Assembly (NCBI GenBank): GCA_035518375.1
Contig: DATIXQ010000134.1
Span: forward strand, 1 to 42,946
Direction: 5' to 3'
DNA: 42,946 bases
Origin: DATJLY01 sp035518375
Lineage (GTDB): Bacteria; Pseudomonadota; Alphaproteobacteria; ATCC43930; CGMCC-115725
The notes under the pieces are model-generated. The model worked only from the letters and a program-made list of their open reading frames with translations, did no database searches and was not told the DNA's origin. Numbering within the stretch: the first letter of the stretch is position 1; the number at the start of each line of letters is the position of its first letter. The position numbers were made by a program, and so were the translations under genes. This document shows positions 24,934-33,410 of the stretch, piece after piece.

Positions 24934-25910
24934 GCGAGATCAACCTCATCCAGGCAATCAATCTCGCGCTTGCCCGCGCGATGCAGGAGGACGAAAGCGT
25001 CCTCGTTCTGGGGGAGGATGTCGGCGCAGACGGCGGCGTATTCCGCGCCACCGACGGGCTATTGCGCCGCTTCGGGCAGCAGCGCGTCTTCGACACGCCC
25101 CTTGCCGAGGCAGGGATTGCCGGCGTTTCCGTTGGACTTGCCATCCAGGGCTTCCGGCCGGTCGCGGAAATCCAGTTCAGCGGCTTCATCTATCCGGTCA
25201 TTGATCAGCTCGCCAACCATGCCTCCCGCTTCCGCACAAGGACCCGTGGGCGGCTGACCTGTCCCATGGTTGTCCGCGCGCCGTCAGGCGGCGGCATTCG
25301 GGCGCTCGAGCATCATTCCGAAAGCAACGAAGCGATGTTTGCGCATATTCCGGGGCTGCGCGTCGTCATTCCGTCATCGCCCCGCCGCGCCTATGGTCTT
25401 TTGCTTGCCGCCATCCGCGATCCAGACCCGGTTGTGTTCTTCGAGCCGACGCGGCTTTACCGCGCAGCACGCGAGGAAGTCGCCGACGATGGGCAAGCCG
25501 AGCCGCTCGATCGCTGTTTCCTGCTGCGCGAGGGGAGCGACGTCACGATCCTCGCCTGGGGCGGGATGGTCGCGGAGGCGCTCGCGGCCGCCGAGACGCT
25601 TGCCTCGCAAAGCGTAGGCGCGGAGATCATCGACGTGGCAACCCTGAAGCCGCTCGACGCCGACACGATCCTTGCCTCCGTCAAAAAGACCGGCCGGTGC
25701 GTCATCGCGCACGAGGCGCCGTTGACGGGCGGCTTCGGCGGCGAGATTGCGGCCCGGGTGGCGGAGAATGCGCTCCTCTCGCTGCTCGCACCAATCGAAC
25801 GCGTCGCCGGGTTCGACACGGTGATACCTCTGCCGCGGCTGGAGCAGCATTATTTTCCCAATGCCGACCGTATCGCGGCCGCCGCCATGCGGGCGATGGC
25901 TTACCAATGA
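24930..25910 (+). CDS. 2-oxoacid dehydrogenase E1 component, beta subunit
   Basis: A 326-residue transketolase-like beta subunit: NLIQAINLALARAMQEDESV, LGEDVGADGGVFRATDGL, RVFDTPLAEAGIAGVSVGLA, EIQFSGFIYPVIDQLANHA, RAPSGGGIRALEHHSES and the C-terminal domain with VTILAWGGMV and DVATLKPLD. It completes the ThDP site with the alpha subunit (Glu of the PLAEAG motif). It overlaps both neighbours by 4 bp, at 24930-24933 and 25907-25910, so subunit synthesis is coupled. The HHSES stretch is as in PdhB/BkdA2. Confidence 0.93.
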   Translation: MSEINLIQAINLALARAMQEDESVLVLGEDVGADGGVFRATDGLLRRFGQQRVFDTPLAEAGIAGVSVGLAIQGFRPVAEIQFSGFIYPVIDQLANHASRFRTRTRGRLTCPMVVRAPSGGGIRALEHHSESNEAMFAHIPGLRVVIPSSPRRAYGLLLAAIRDPDPVVFFEPTRLYRAAREEVADDGQAEPLDRCFLLREGSDVTILAWGGMVAEALAAAETLASQSVGAEIIDVATLKPLDADTILASVKKTGRCVIAHEAPLTGGFGGEIAARVAENALLSLLAPIERVAGFDTVIPLPRLEQHYFPNADRIAAAAMRAMAYQ

Positions 25911-27034
25911 CGACCTTCACGCTTCCCGATCTCGGCGAAGGACTGCAAGACGCGGAGCTTGTCGCTTGGCACGTCGCCGAAGGCGACCATGTCGTGCAAG
26001 ACCAGCCGCTGGTGTCGGTCGAAACCGAGAAGGCCGTTGTCGAGATCCCGTCGCCGGAAGCCGGCCGGATCGCGCGCCTCATCGGCAAACCCGGCGATCG
26101 GGTCAAAGTGGGCGCGCCGCTCGTCGTCTTCGAAGAGGGCGCGCATGCCGACACCGGCACGGTGCATGCCGACACCGGCACGGTGATGGGCGAATTGGCG
26201 GCGCCTCCGCCATCCGCGCCGACTACTCGGGCGCAAGCCTCCACCTCGCGGCCGGCCGAAGCCGCCCCTGCGGTGCGGGCCTTGGCACGCCAGCGCGGCG
26301 TCGATCTCACGCGCGTCCGGGGCACGGGCCCGCATGGGGCTGTCACTCGCGCCGACATCGAGCGCGCGGCTGGCGTCCCGTCAAACGAAGGGGCGGGCGT
26401 CCCGCTCGCAGGCATCCGCCGTAGCATGGCGATCAACATGGCCCGCGCGCATGCGGAAGTGGTCCCGGCCACGCTCTGGGATGAGGCCGACGTCCAAGCT
26501 TGGTGGGCACCGGACGCCGACGTCACCGTCCGCCTCATGCAGGCGATGGCGAGCGCATGCAGGGCAGTGCCAGCCCTCAACGCGCGTTTCGACGGCGCGA
26601 AGATGACACGCACGTTTCCGTCCGCCACTGATGTCGGTATCGCTGTCGATATTGAGGAGGGGCTGATCGTTCCCGTGATCCGCGATGTGGCAGGGGCAAG
26701 CTCTGTCGAGCTGCGGCGGCGGCTCGATGAACTGAAGAAAGCGGCGCGGACACGTCGATTGACGCCAGCCGAGCTTCGCGAGCCCACGATCACACTCTCG
26801 AATTTCGGCATGCTCGCGGGCAGGCAAGCGGCGCTCGTGATCCTTCCGCCCCAGGTCGCGATCGTTGGCGCCGGCCGTATCTATGATGCGGCGGTTCCGA
26901 ACAGCGGCGCCTTCGCCTTCCGCCACAAGCTGCCGCTGTCGCTCACCTTCGACCATCGCGCCGTTACTGGCGGCGAGGCGGCGCGCTTCCTTGCCGCCCT
27001 GATCGCCGCTCTCGCCGAAGCGCAACCAGCCTGA
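25907..27034 (+). CDS. 2-oxoacid dehydrogenase E2 component (dihydrolipoamide acyltransferase)
   Basis: A 375-residue E2 starting at ATG 25907, which overlaps the E1beta stop (ATGA). Order: one lipoyl domain with the lipoyl Lys in VETEKAVVEIPSP, a linker with a duplicated heptapeptide HADTGTV, a peripheral subunit-binding domain (AVRALARQRGVDLTRVRGTG), and a catalytic domain of about 220 residues. The catalytic motif, usually DHRxxDG, reads DHRAVTGG: His350 is kept but the Asp is Thr354. The domain is otherwise well formed (TITLSNFGMLAGRQAALVILPP). Either the enzyme works with altered catalysis or it is impaired. No E3 (lipoamide dehydrogenase) gene follows; a shared E3 elsewhere is needed. 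Confidence 0.92.
   Translation: MTTFTLPDLGEGLQDAELVAWHVAEGDHVVQDQPLVSVETEKAVVEIPSPEAGRIARLIGKPGDRVKVGAPLVVFEEGAHADTGTVHADTGTVMGELAAPPPSAPTTRAQASTSRPAEAAPAVRALARQRGVDLTRVRGTGPHGAVTRADIERAAGVPSNEGAGVPLAGIRRSMAINMARAHAEVVPATLWDEADVQAWWAPDADVTVRLMQAMASACRAVPALNARFDGAKMTRTFPSATDVGIAVDIEEGLIVPVIRDVAGASSVELRRRLDELKKAARTRRLTPAELREPTITLSNFGMLAGRQAALVILPPQVAIVGAGRIYDAAVPNSGAFAFRHKLPLSLTFDHRAVTGGEAARFLAALIAALAEAQPA
26143..26184 (+). repeat. Perfect 21-bp tandem duplication in the E2 linker
   Basis: The 21-bp unit at 26143-26163 (beginning GCATGCCGACACC) is repeated exactly at 26164-26184. It encodes HADTGTV twice in the flexible linker after the lipoyl domain. Identity at the DNA level points to a recent slippage event that keeps frame. 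Confidence 0.9.
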
Positions 27035-27048
27035 TCGGAGTTCCGCCC

Positions 27049-28152
27049 GTGGAGGACCTTTTCCGCTTTGCCGACGATCTTGGACCGCTGAAGATCATTC
27101 ATATCCACCGGCCCTCGACCGGACTAAGGGCGGTCGTCGCCGTTGACAATGTCGCCTGCGGGCCGGCCATTGGCGGCGTGCGCATGGCACCCGACGTGAG
27201 CGCCGAGGAGGCGTTCCGTCTCGCCCGCGCCATGACACTGAAGAACGCCGCCGCTGGGCTTCCTCATGGCGGCGGCAAATCCGTCATCTTCGGCGATCCG
27301 AAAATGCCGGCGTCCGAGAAGGAACGGCTGATCCGCAGCTTCGCCGCCGCGATCGCGGACCTCGCCGAATACATCCCAGGTCCCGACATGGGGACCGACG
27401 AGCTCGCGATGGGTTGGATCAAGGACGAGAACGGACGCGCAGTGGGATTGCCAAGGGAAGTGGGCGGCATTCCTCTCGACGAGATCGGCGCGACCGGCTT
27501 CGGGCTTGCGGCTGCAATCGACGTAGCGCGGGGCTTCATCGATCTCGATCTCAAAGGCGCGCGGGTGGTGGTCCAAGGCTTCGGCTCAGTCGGAAAGCAC
27601 GCGGCGCGGTTGCTCGCCGAGAAGGGCGCCATCCTCATTGCCGCGTGCGACTCGAATTGCACCATCGCCGACGACAGCGGACTCGATGTCTCCGCCCTGA
27701 TCGCGCTCAAGGCCAGCGGGCGCTCGCTCCGGGATTTTCCGCGTGGCCGCAAACTGGAACCCGATGCCGTGATCGATATTCCCTGCGACATCTGGATCCC
27801 GGCGGCGCGGCCCGATGTCATCCGTGAAGACAATGTGGCGCGGCTCCGCACGCGGCTCGTCGCCGAAGGGGCGAACATCCCTTGCACTCCGAGAGCAGAA
27901 GAAGCGCTTGCCGCGCGAGGCGTCCTGGTCCTCCCTGACTTCATCGCCAACGCCGGCGGCGTCATCTGCGCGGCAATGGAATGGCATGAGGCGACGGAAG
28001 CGGCCGCCTTTGCCGCGATCGACGAGAAGATACGGGTCAATACTGACGCCGTGCTCAGCGAGGCAAAGCGTTCGGGCGTGCTGCCCAGGGCAGCCGCGGT
28101 ATCGCTTGCCACGCAGCGCGTGAGGATGGCGATGCGGACACGCCGGTGGTAG
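27049..28152 (+). CDS. Glu/Leu/Phe/Val dehydrogenase family protein
   Basis: A 367-residue amino acid dehydrogenase starting at GTG 27049 (GGAG 9 bp upstream). It has AVDNVACGPAIGGVRMAP, TLKNAAAGLPHGGGKSVI with Lys65 and Lys77 in the active-site positions, GPDMGTDELAMGW, and a Rossmann motif QGFGSVG at 176-182, then EGANIPCTPRAEEAL and LPDFIANAGGVI. The length and the motif set resemble leucine/phenylalanine dehydrogenase more than hexameric glutamate dehydrogenase. It reversibly deaminates an amino acid to its 2-oxoacid with NAD(P)+. Last in the E1alpha-E1beta-E2 operon, as leucine dehydrogenase is in Bacillus bkd operons, so feeding branched-chain oxoacids to the complex is inferred. Confidence 0.88.
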   Translation: MEDLFRFADDLGPLKIIHIHRPSTGLRAVVAVDNVACGPAIGGVRMAPDVSAEEAFRLARAMTLKNAAAGLPHGGGKSVIFGDPKMPASEKERLIRSFAAAIADLAEYIPGPDMGTDELAMGWIKDENGRAVGLPREVGGIPLDEIGATGFGLAAAIDVARGFIDLDLKGARVVVQGFGSVGKHAARLLAEKGAILIAACDSNCTIADDSGLDVSALIALKASGRSLRDFPRGRKLEPDAVIDIPCDIWIPAARPDVIREDNVARLRTRLVAEGANIPCTPRAEEALAARGVLVLPDFIANAGGVICAAMEWHEATEAAAFAAIDEKIRVNTDAVLSEAKRSGVLPRAAAVSLATQRVRMAMRTRRW

Positions 28153-28239
28153 CCGACAAGGATGTTCTAAATCTCATTCGGCGCAGGTTTTGCCGTCCGG
28201 CGGCTCTAGCAAGCTAAGCGCCGAAGCTCTTGTGGCAGA

Positions 28240-28890
28240 TTACGCCTTCGGATAGCCCACTGTTTGCGCGAACGTGACAAACTGCTCCGCGGGCAGGCTC
28301 ATGATCCGCGCGAGCTTAGTGGTGTCGACGGCGCCGCGGAAAACAGTCGCGAGCCCTTCCGACGCGCAGAAGAGATAGACATTCTGGCCGATGAAGCCTG
28401 CATCGACCGAGGCGTAGAGCCGCCGCTCCTCGGGCGAGATGTCGGCCATACGTTCGCCGTGCGCGACATAAACGAGATTGAGCGGCGCGGTCCCGACGAA
28501 GTCCTGCATACCCGTTGCGGCGCGGATGTCGTCCTTCATGTAGGGCGTGAGCGCATGGTCTTTCGGCTCGTACCGCCAGACGCCATCCTTCATCGCCGCA
28601 TAGAGGTCCATCACCATGACGTGGCGCCAATAGGGCGCGGTGCGGTCGCCGCTCGGCCGATTGATGCCGAAGGCGGACCACAAGAGATCCGAGAGGACTT
28701 GCGGCGGCAACGCGCGGTCCGAATATTCGCGGATCGAATGGCGGCGCCTCAGCGCATCGGTCAATGGCAGGCCGCCAGTGCTGCGCGGCGCCGGCAATGC
28801 GACCGGCCGCATCTCCTGCGCGTCCGCCATTCCAGTTGAAGCGGCGAACGCAGTCGCGAGCAATCCTGTACCAACCTCGCGTCGGGTCAT
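28240..28890 (-). CDS. SagB/nitroreductase-family protein with Tat-type signal
   Basis: A 216-residue FMN-dependent nitroreductase-fold protein. The N-terminus MTRREVGTGLLATAFAASTG has twin Arg at 3-4 and a hydrophobic stretch ending ADAQ, as in a Tat signal peptide, so it is probably exported folded with its flavin. The mature part has LTDALRRRHSIREYSDRALPPQVLSDLLWSAFGINRP, the flavin-binding start of the SagB-type group, and AGFIGQNVYLFCASEGLATVFRG near the end. Substrate unknown. It reads away from a FixK2-type box centred 60.5 bp upstream. Nitroreductase-like proteins are also prominent in the DosR regulon. Confidence 0.85.
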   Translation of the reverse strand: MTRREVGTGLLATAFAASTGMADAQEMRPVALPAPRSTGGLPLTDALRRRHSIREYSDRALPPQVLSDLLWSAFGINRPSGDRTAPYWRHVMVMDLYAAMKDGVWRYEPKDHALTPYMKDDIRAATGMQDFVGTAPLNLVYVAHGERMADISPEERRLYASVDAGFIGQNVYLFCASEGLATVFRGAVDTTKLARIMSLPAEQFVTFAQTVGYPKA

Positions 28891-28943
28891 AATTTTCTCT
28901 CCGCCGTACCTCGCATTGATTGCATCCAGCGCGCTCCGGGGCC

Positions 28944-28957
28944 TTGACCCATATCAA
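28944..28957 (-). promoter_or_regulatory. FixK2-type box between nitroreductase and Fpg/Nei genes
   Basis: TTGACCCATATCAA fits TTG(A/C)-N6-(T/G)CAA. Centre 60.5 bp from the nitroreductase start (minus strand) and 103.5 bp from the glycosylase start (plus strand), so the nitroreductase is the more likely direct target. Confidence 0.7.
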
Positions 28958-29053
28958 AAGAGGCCTGGCGCATGCGCCCAGGCCGCTGGCCGTCTTGTAT
29001 CGAAACGGATCGCGCCGCATTTTTGAGCTGCACCTGGGTAGGAGGCCCGAGCG

Positions 29054-29854
29054 ATGCCGGAACTGCCGGATGTGGAGAGTTTCAAGCGTACCGCCGCCAA
29101 GTGCGTCGGCCGAACCGTGCACCGCGTCAGTGTCGGCGACCCCCGGATGCTCAAAGGTACCACCGCGACGACCGTGCAAAGACGCCTGACAGGGGGCCGG
29201 GTCTCGTCGGTCAGCAGATACGGGAAGCATCTCTTTCTCAACTTTGCGCGCGCTGGCGCCGTCGAAATGCACTTCGGGATGAACGGATCCCTGCGTCTCG
29301 TGAAGGAGAAGGAAGCCGATCCCGCTTATGCCCGGTTCATGTTGTTCTTGGACCGCGGTGATCGCCTCGCCTATCTCAATCCGCGACGCATCGGTGACGT
29401 GATGCTGGTGACGGACGTCGCGAGCTTCGTCGCCGAATCCCAACTAGGACCGGATGCGCTTGACCGCCGCCTCACGCTCGATGCTTTTCGCCAGCTCCTC
29501 GCGGAACGAAAGCGCGATGTCAAATCCGTTCTCATGGATCAGAGTTGCCTTGCCGGTATTGGCAATATCTATTCCGATGAGATTCTCTTCCAGGCGCGCA
29601 TTCACCCGGCCGCCAGGGCCGATACGCTCCCGCCGGATCACGTTCACCGGCTCTTTAAAAGCATGAAGCACGTGCTCAAGACCGCCGTTGCGCGTCGGGC
29701 GGGATCCGAAGATGCCATGGAACGCCTCCCGCGCGGATTTCTCTTGCGCGAGCGCCATCGGGGTGGCCATTGCCCCCGCTGCGGTACCGTGTTGGCAACG
29801 GTGAAGCGCGCCGGCCGGACGAGTTATAATTGCCCCCGGTGTCAGAAAGCTTGA
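29054..29854 (+). CDS. Fpg/Nei family DNA glycosylase
   Basis: A 266-residue protein with the N-terminal PELPDVE (catalytic Pro2 and Glu3 after Met removal), Lys58 in RYGKHLF, the helix-two-turn-helix region DQSCLAGIGNIYSDEILFQARIHP, and a C-terminal zinc finger with Cys240, 243, 260 and 263 (CPRC...CPRC). It excises oxidised bases and cuts the AP site by beta/delta elimination. The sequence is divergent from standard MutM, so it may be a second Fpg/Nei paralogue. AGGAGG precedes the ATG. It sits with polX as a second repair gene in the low-oxygen island. Confidence 0.92.
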   Translation: MPELPDVESFKRTAAKCVGRTVHRVSVGDPRMLKGTTATTVQRRLTGGRVSSVSRYGKHLFLNFARAGAVEMHFGMNGSLRLVKEKEADPAYARFMLFLDRGDRLAYLNPRRIGDVMLVTDVASFVAESQLGPDALDRRLTLDAFRQLLAERKRDVKSVLMDQSCLAGIGNIYSDEILFQARIHPAARADTLPPDHVHRLFKSMKHVLKTAVARRAGSEDAMERLPRGFLLRERHRGGHCPRCGTVLATVKRAGRTSYNCPRCQKA

Positions 29855-29864
29855 GCCAGGTCAA
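29851..29864 (+). promoter_or_regulatory. FixK2-type box upstream of CBS and acyl-CoA synthetase operon
   Basis: TTGAGCCAGGTCAA fits the consensus; it starts at the very end of the glycosylase gene, and its TTGA shares bases with the TGA stop. Centre 62.5 bp before the CBS-protein ATG. Confidence 0.75.
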
Positions 29865-29919
29865 GGCGTCCCGAGGCCGCCGGCCGCAGATTTGCACCCG
29901 AGTTTGAGGAGCTTGAGCC

Positions 29920-30648
29920 ATGAGAGCAGCAGACGTGATGACCCATCGCGTGACCACCACCACGCCCGACGCCACCGTGGCCGAGGCCGCGCGCGTGATG
30001 CTGGAGCATCGGATCAGCGGCCTCCCTGTCGTCGATGCGCAGGGAACGATCGTCGGCATGGTCACTGAGGGCGATCTTCTTCGCCGCACCGAGACGGGCA
30101 CGGAGCACAAGCGCCCGCGCTGGCTCGAATTCCTGCTGGGGCCCGGCCGGCTTGCGGGCGAGTATGTCCAAACTCACGGGCGCAAGGTCGGCGAGGTGAT
30201 GACCCACAAAGCCGTCACGGTCGACCCCTCGACCCCGCTCGAAAGCATCGTCGGGCTCATGGAGAAGCACGGCATCAAGCGCCTGCCGGTCGTAGAGCAT
30301 GGTCGCATCGTCGGCATCGTGAGCCGCGCCAATCTCTTGTCGGCGCTCGCCCACCTGGCGCCGCTCGCGCCCGAGACAGCGCGCTCGGATGCCGACATTC
30401 GCCGGCGCATCTTCGCCGAGTTCGACAGGAACCCGTGGGCGCTCCGCGGCTCGCTCGACGCGATCGTTGAAAAGGGCGTCGTGGAACTTCGCGGCGTGAT
30501 CGGCGACGAGCGTCAGCGCGAGGCCTTGAAGATCGCGGCCGAGAACGTGGGCGGGGTCAAGAAGGTGGTTGACCATCTCGTCTGGGTCGAGCCAGTCTCG
30601 GGCATGGCCATCAATCCACCGGAGGATGATCGGCCGACCGCCGCCTGA
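29920..30648 (+). CDS. CBS-pair and BON domain protein
   Basis: A 242-residue protein. It has two CBS motifs (residues about 1-60, AADVMTHRVTTTTPDATVAEAARVM, and about 87-145, VGEVMTHKAVTVDPSTPLESIV with IKRLPVVEHGRIVGIVSR), followed by a BON domain (about 160-232, DADIRRRIFAEFDRNPW to VKKVVDHLVWVEP). CBS pairs bind adenosyl nucleotides and sense energy state; BON domains bind membranes or lipids. This fusion is common in Proteobacteria and resembles Hrp1 (Rv2626c) of the DosR regulon in its CBS part. GAGGAG precedes the ATG. Ten bases separate it from the acyl-CoA synthetase gene. Confidence 0.9.
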   Translation: MRAADVMTHRVTTTTPDATVAEAARVMLEHRISGLPVVDAQGTIVGMVTEGDLLRRTETGTEHKRPRWLEFLLGPGRLAGEYVQTHGRKVGEVMTHKAVTVDPSTPLESIVGLMEKHGIKRLPVVEHGRIVGIVSRANLLSALAHLAPLAPETARSDADIRRRIFAEFDRNPWALRGSLDAIVEKGVVELRGVIGDERQREALKIAAENVGGVKKVVDHLVWVEPVSGMAINPPEDDRPTAA

Positions 30649-30657
30649 CGGAGAGCC

Positions 30658-33336
30658 ATGTCGGTCCGCAATCTCGACGCGGTGTTCCGGCCGCATTCCA
30701 TCGCGCTCGTAGGCGCCAGCACGCACACCGCGACAGTCGGCGGCGTGCTGTCGCGCAATCTCGTGCGCGCGGGCTTCAAGGGCCGGATCATGCCGGTCAA
30801 TCCGCACTACGACACGATCCTTGATCTCCCCGTCTTTCCCGACGTCGCGCATCTGCCCGAGACGCCCGATCTCGCCGTCATCGCGACCCCGCCCGAGACC
30901 GTGCCCGGGCTTCTTCGCGAGCTTGGCGCCCGCGGAACGCGCGGTGCGGTGGTCATTTCCGCCGGCTTCGCCGAACTCGGAGAGCGCGGCCGCGCGCTCC
31001 AGAAGGAAGCGCTCGAGGCGGCGGAGCCCCATCTCATGCGCCTCGTCGGGCCCAACTGCGTCGGCGTGATGGTGCCCGCGGTCGGGCTCGATGCGAGTTT
31101 TTCCCATATCGCGCCGATGAGCGGCGATCTTGCCTTCGTCAGTCAGTCGGGCGCGCTCATCACCGCGGTGCTCGATTGGGCCGCGCCACGGGGCATCGGC
31201 TTCTCGCATGTCGTGTCGCTCGGCGACACGGCGGACGTCGATTTCGGCGACATGCTCGACTACCTCGCCGCCGATCCGGGCACGCGCGCGATCCTCCTCT
31301 ATGTCGAAGGGTTGACGCATGCGCGCAAGTTCATGTCGGCGGCGCGGGCCGCGGCGCGGGCGAAGCCTGTTCTTGCGGTGAAGGTCGGGCGCTTTGCCGA
31401 GAGCGCACGCGCCGCGCGCTCTCACACGGGCGCGCTCGCAGGCTCGGACGCCGTTTACGAGGCCGCCTTCCGCCGCGCCGGAATGCTGCGCGTGGCCAGC
31501 ATGAGCGAGCTCTTCGATGCCGTGCAGACCCTCGCCATGACCGGACCGCAGCAGGGCGACCGCCTTGTCATTCTCACCAACGGCGGCGGGCCGGGGGTTC
31601 TCGCGACGGACAGCGTAGTGGAGCTTGGCGGGCGCTTGGCGCAGCTTTCGCCCGAGACCACCCAGCGCCTCGATGCCGTTCTGCCCAAGACGTGGAGCCG
31701 CGGCAATCCGGTCGACATCATCGGCGACGCCGACGGCGCGCGCTATGGCGCTGCGGTCGACATTCTACTGTCCGCTCCCGAGATCGATGCGCTTCTGGTC
31801 ATGAATTGCCCGACGGCGCTCACCTCTGCCGAGGACGCGGCAAAGGCGGTGATCGCCAGCGTCGCAAAGCTGCCGCACGCGCAGCTGTTCGGCCGCAATC
31901 TCATTACCGCGTGGCTTGGCGAAGCAACCGCCGAGTCCGCGCGGCAGCATTTCGCCGCGGCGCGGATCGCAACCTACGCCACCCCAGACGCGGCGGTGCG
32001 CGGCTTCATGCATCGCGTGCAGTACCGCCGCAACCAGGACCTCCTCATGGAGACGCCGCCGTTGCAGGGCGAAGGGGTAGAGTGCGACGCGGCGCGCGCC
32101 GAAGCCGCCTTCGTGCAAGCGCTCGCCGCCGGACGCGAATGGCTCGATGCGGTCGAGGTCGCCGACGTGCTCGCGGCCTATGGCATCCCCTGCCCCGCCT
32201 ACCGTCTCGCCACCGATCCCGCCGACGCGGCGCGGCAGGCAAGCGCGATCGGCGGCAAGGTTGCGCTCAAGATCCATTCGCCCGATATCACTCATAAAAG
32301 CGACGTCGGCGGCGTGGCGCTTGGCCTCGCCGGCCCGCGGGCTGTCGAGACCGCGGCGGCCGCCATGCTCGAGCGGGTTCGCGGGGCACGGCCCGACGCG
32401 CGGCTCGACGGCTTCCTGGTGCAACAGATGATCGAGCGGCCAGACGCCATCGAGCTCATCCTGGGCGTCAACGAGGACGCGAATTTCGGTCCGATCATCT
32501 TGTTCGGTCAGGGCGGGAAACTGGTCGAGTATCTCTCCGACACGACGCTCGAGCTTCCTCCGCTCAATGCCGCGATCGCCCGCGCACAGATCGCGCGGAC
32601 CAGGGTCGCGCGGCTCCTGGCCGGCTTTCGCGGCACCCCCGCGGCGCGGATCGAGGCGGTGATCGACGCAATGCTGCGCGTATCGCGGCTCGCGTCGGAA
32701 CAGCCGATGCTCAAGGAGCTCGATCTCAACCCGCTGCTGGCCGACAAGGACGGCGTCGTCGCCGTCGATGCGCGCATCCGGGTCCAGAAGGTCCGCACGG
32801 CACCGCTGGCGATCCGGCCTTATCCCAAGGAGCTCGAGCACGATGCCGTTCTCCGTGACGGAACGGCCATTCACCTGCGGCCGGTGCGGCCCGAGGACGA
32901 GCCGCTGCTGCAGGACCTCGCACATCATATGAGCGCCGAGGATCTGCGGTTGAGATTCTTCGTGCCGATGAAGGAGCTGTCGCACCGCCTCGCCGCGCGG
33001 TTGTCACAGCTCGATTACGACCGCGAGTTGGCGCTGATCGCTCTGCCGCGAGATGGCGGAGCCGCGCTGGGCGTGGTGCGCTATGGCGCGGACCCCGACA
33101 ACCGGAGCGCGGAATATGCGCTTGGCGTGCGGAGCGACCGGCAGGGACACGGGCTCGGAACGTTGCTGATGCAGGAAATCATCGCCGCCGCGCGCTCACG
33201 CGGGATCGGCGAAATCGTGGGCGAGGTCCTGCACGAAAACAACCGGATGCTGCAAATCTGCGCCGAGCTCGGCTTCACAAAGGCGGCGCATCCCGAGGAT
33301 CCATCGCTGGTTCGCGTGACCAAACGCCTCGCCTAG
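30658..33336 (+). CDS. ADP-forming acyl-CoA synthetase fused to GNAT acetyltransferase (Pat/PatZ-like)
   Basis: An 892-residue four-part protein: CoA-binding domain (VGASTHTATVGGVLSRNL onward), ligase-CoA domain with the phospho-His candidate H256 in SHTGALAGSDAVYEAAF, ATP-grasp domain (about 481-707, ALKIHSPDITHKSDVGGV), and a C-terminal GNAT domain (about 728-892) with the acetyl-CoA loop RQGHGLGTLLM. Known relatives (YfiQ/PatZ, R. palustris Pat) acetylate proteins such as Acs and have a degenerate synthetase half. Here the H256 motif is intact, so the synthetase half may still make acetate and ATP from acetyl-CoA, useful when respiration is limited. In operon with the CBS-BON gene. Confidence 0.9.
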   Translation: MSVRNLDAVFRPHSIALVGASTHTATVGGVLSRNLVRAGFKGRIMPVNPHYDTILDLPVFPDVAHLPETPDLAVIATPPETVPGLLRELGARGTRGAVVISAGFAELGERGRALQKEALEAAEPHLMRLVGPNCVGVMVPAVGLDASFSHIAPMSGDLAFVSQSGALITAVLDWAAPRGIGFSHVVSLGDTADVDFGDMLDYLAADPGTRAILLYVEGLTHARKFMSAARAAARAKPVLAVKVGRFAESARAARSHTGALAGSDAVYEAAFRRAGMLRVASMSELFDAVQTLAMTGPQQGDRLVILTNGGGPGVLATDSVVELGGRLAQLSPETTQRLDAVLPKTWSRGNPVDIIGDADGARYGAAVDILLSAPEIDALLVMNCPTALTSAEDAAKAVIASVAKLPHAQLFGRNLITAWLGEATAESARQHFAAARIATYATPDAAVRGFMHRVQYRRNQDLLMETPPLQGEGVECDAARAEAAFVQALAAGREWLDAVEVADVLAAYGIPCPAYRLATDPADAARQASAIGGKVALKIHSPDITHKSDVGGVALGLAGPRAVETAAAAMLERVRGARPDARLDGFLVQQMIERPDAIELILGVNEDANFGPIILFGQGGKLVEYLSDTTLELPPLNAAIARAQIARTRVARLLAGFRGTPAARIEAVIDAMLRVSRLASEQPMLKELDLNPLLADKDGVVAVDARIRVQKVRTAPLAIRPYPKELEHDAVLRDGTAIHLRPVRPEDEPLLQDLAHHMSAEDLRLRFFVPMKELSHRLAARLSQLDYDRELALIALPRDGGAALGVVRYGADPDNRSAEYALGVRSDRQGHGLGTLLMQEIIAAARSRGIGEIVGEVLHENNRMLQICAELGFTKAAHPEDPSLVRVTKRLA

Positions 33337-33362
33337 CGGCCTCCCCAGCATTCTCTTTTCGC

Positions 33363-33376
33363 CTGATCCACATCAA
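33363..33376 (+). promoter_or_regulatory. FixK2-type box upstream of a receiver-only regulator
   Basis: CTGATCCACATCAA has one mismatch in the first base of the palindrome. Centre 41.5 bp from the ATG at 33411, the class II activator distance to a transcription start, so the mRNA would begin at or near the start codon. Confidence 0.6.
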
Positions 33377-33410
33377 GGCCCGATGGGGCCCGACCGGCGA
33401 TCATGCGCCC

